A stretch of 64,000 nucleotides of DNA, from positions 1,089,774 to 1,153,773 of the forward strand of contig NZ_LNUT01000005.1 of NCBI RefSeq assembly GCF_001512305.1, read 5' to 3'. The stretch is from Arthrobacter sp. EPSL27. GTDB taxonomy: Bacteria; Actinomycetota; Actinomycetes; Actinomycetales; Micrococcaceae. Under the pieces are notes generated by a model. The model did no database searches and was not told where the DNA came from. It saw only the letters and a list, made by a program, of their open reading frames with translations. The translations under genes and the position numbers were made by a program. Shown here piece after piece: positions 63,761 through 64,000 of the stretch. The stretch's first letter is position 1. Each line of letters starts with the position of its first letter.

Positions 63761-64000
63761 ATGGCAACCACCGCTGGAGAGGCCCTGCTCGACTACCTCG
63801 CTGAGCAGTCCGCAGAACTGCGCCAGCACGAACCCGGGGTCCGGAAAAACGACGCCGAAGCGATCCACAAGATGCGCGTCGCCGCCCGCCGGCTCCGCTC
63901 GCTGCTGGCGACCGGCCGGTCCTTGTTCGCCAAGGGCTCCGCCGATGAGCTGCGGTCCGAGCTGCGCTGGCTCTCAGGGGCACTGGGCCCGGCCCGCGAC
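63761..64000 (+). CDS. CHAD-domain protein, N-terminal part (cut by window edge)
   Basis: The first 80 residues, still open at the right edge. EAIHKMRVAARRLRSLLAT and LRWLSGALGPARD are the start of a CHAD domain, a His-rich helical domain that binds polyphosphate; no CYTH domain precedes it. The window holds a ppx gene, but no link is shown. The ATG at 63761 lacks a strong ribosome site. Confidence 0.85.
   Translation, partial: MATTAGEALLDYLAEQSAELRQHEPGVRKNDAEAIHKMRVAARRLRSLLATGRSLFAKGSADELRSELRWLSGALGPARD

Overview
ORGANISM. The high G+C content, frequent GTG and TTG starts and gene set point to an actinobacterium. The best fit is Micrococcaceae (Arthrobacter or Pseudarthrobacter-like); this is inferred from gene content and order, not from a database search. 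Many genes match, by family, the mycobacterial stretch topA - DEAH helicase - tad pilus genes - acs - marP/CoA-Nudix/nth - crp - RidA - ponA2 - phosphoesterase, so most of the window is conserved chromosomal backbone.

LAYOUT. 1-5.3 kb: start of gdhA, an ArsR regulator, a small membrane protein, AcuC-like deacetylase, KtrB/KtrA potassium uptake. 5.3-13 kb: a Rieske/FAD oxidoreductase that has lost its FAD-binding N-terminus, a HhH-GPD protein, proC, ppx, an SseB-like protein, topA. 13-19 kb: ArsR regulator divergent from an MFS transporter whose 3' end overlaps a convergent methyltransferase, a TipA-like MerR regulator, and the PheS-like ligase SrmL. 19-22.6 kb: three small lipoproteins in tandem, TrhO, a GNAT protein. 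22.7-30.3 kb: DEAH helicase and a Tad/Flp pilus operon built mostly on 4-base stop/start overlaps. 30.4-36.1 kb: PolA-like polymerase, DUF1508, CoA-Nudix, endonuclease III, membrane protein, lipoprotein. 36.4-43.8 kb: acs, an FAD oxidoreductase with an SRPBCC partner, aroQ, DUF2332, marP, crp. 43.8-53 kb: Nudix, RidA, DUF4177, class A PBP, phosphoesterase, heterodimeric ABC exporter. 53-55 kb: tRNA-Pro, a secreted peptide with four identical IGNWPDPM units, and a divergent XRE-TPR regulator. 55-64 kb: purC, purD, molybdopterin oxidoreductase, asparaginase, secreted PIG-L deacetylase with duplicated discoidin-like modules, SCP-like protein, SDR, and the start of a CHAD protein.

MOST NOTABLE. 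(1) The peptide/regulator pair at 53300-54952 looks like an RRNPP-style signalling cassette, a type best known from Firmicutes. The precursor carries four copies of one octapeptide; their DNA differs only at synonymous positions while the linkers vary. (2) A dispersed intergenic repeat with a fixed architecture occurs three times (43907, 49018, 57295); two copies are followed by short tandem arrays of 33 and 32 bp. (3) A deletion-damaged oxidoreductase at 5361-6748. (4) A strong paired hairpin between ppx and proC.

REGULATION VISIBLE. A MerR-type promoter with a 19-bp spacer and dyad upstream of the TipA-like gene; a probable leaderless promoter for the MFS gene; a Crp-like site upstream of acs, with crp 7 kb away; strong hairpin terminators after crp, after tRNA-Pro, after the peptide gene and between the asparaginase and PIG-L genes.
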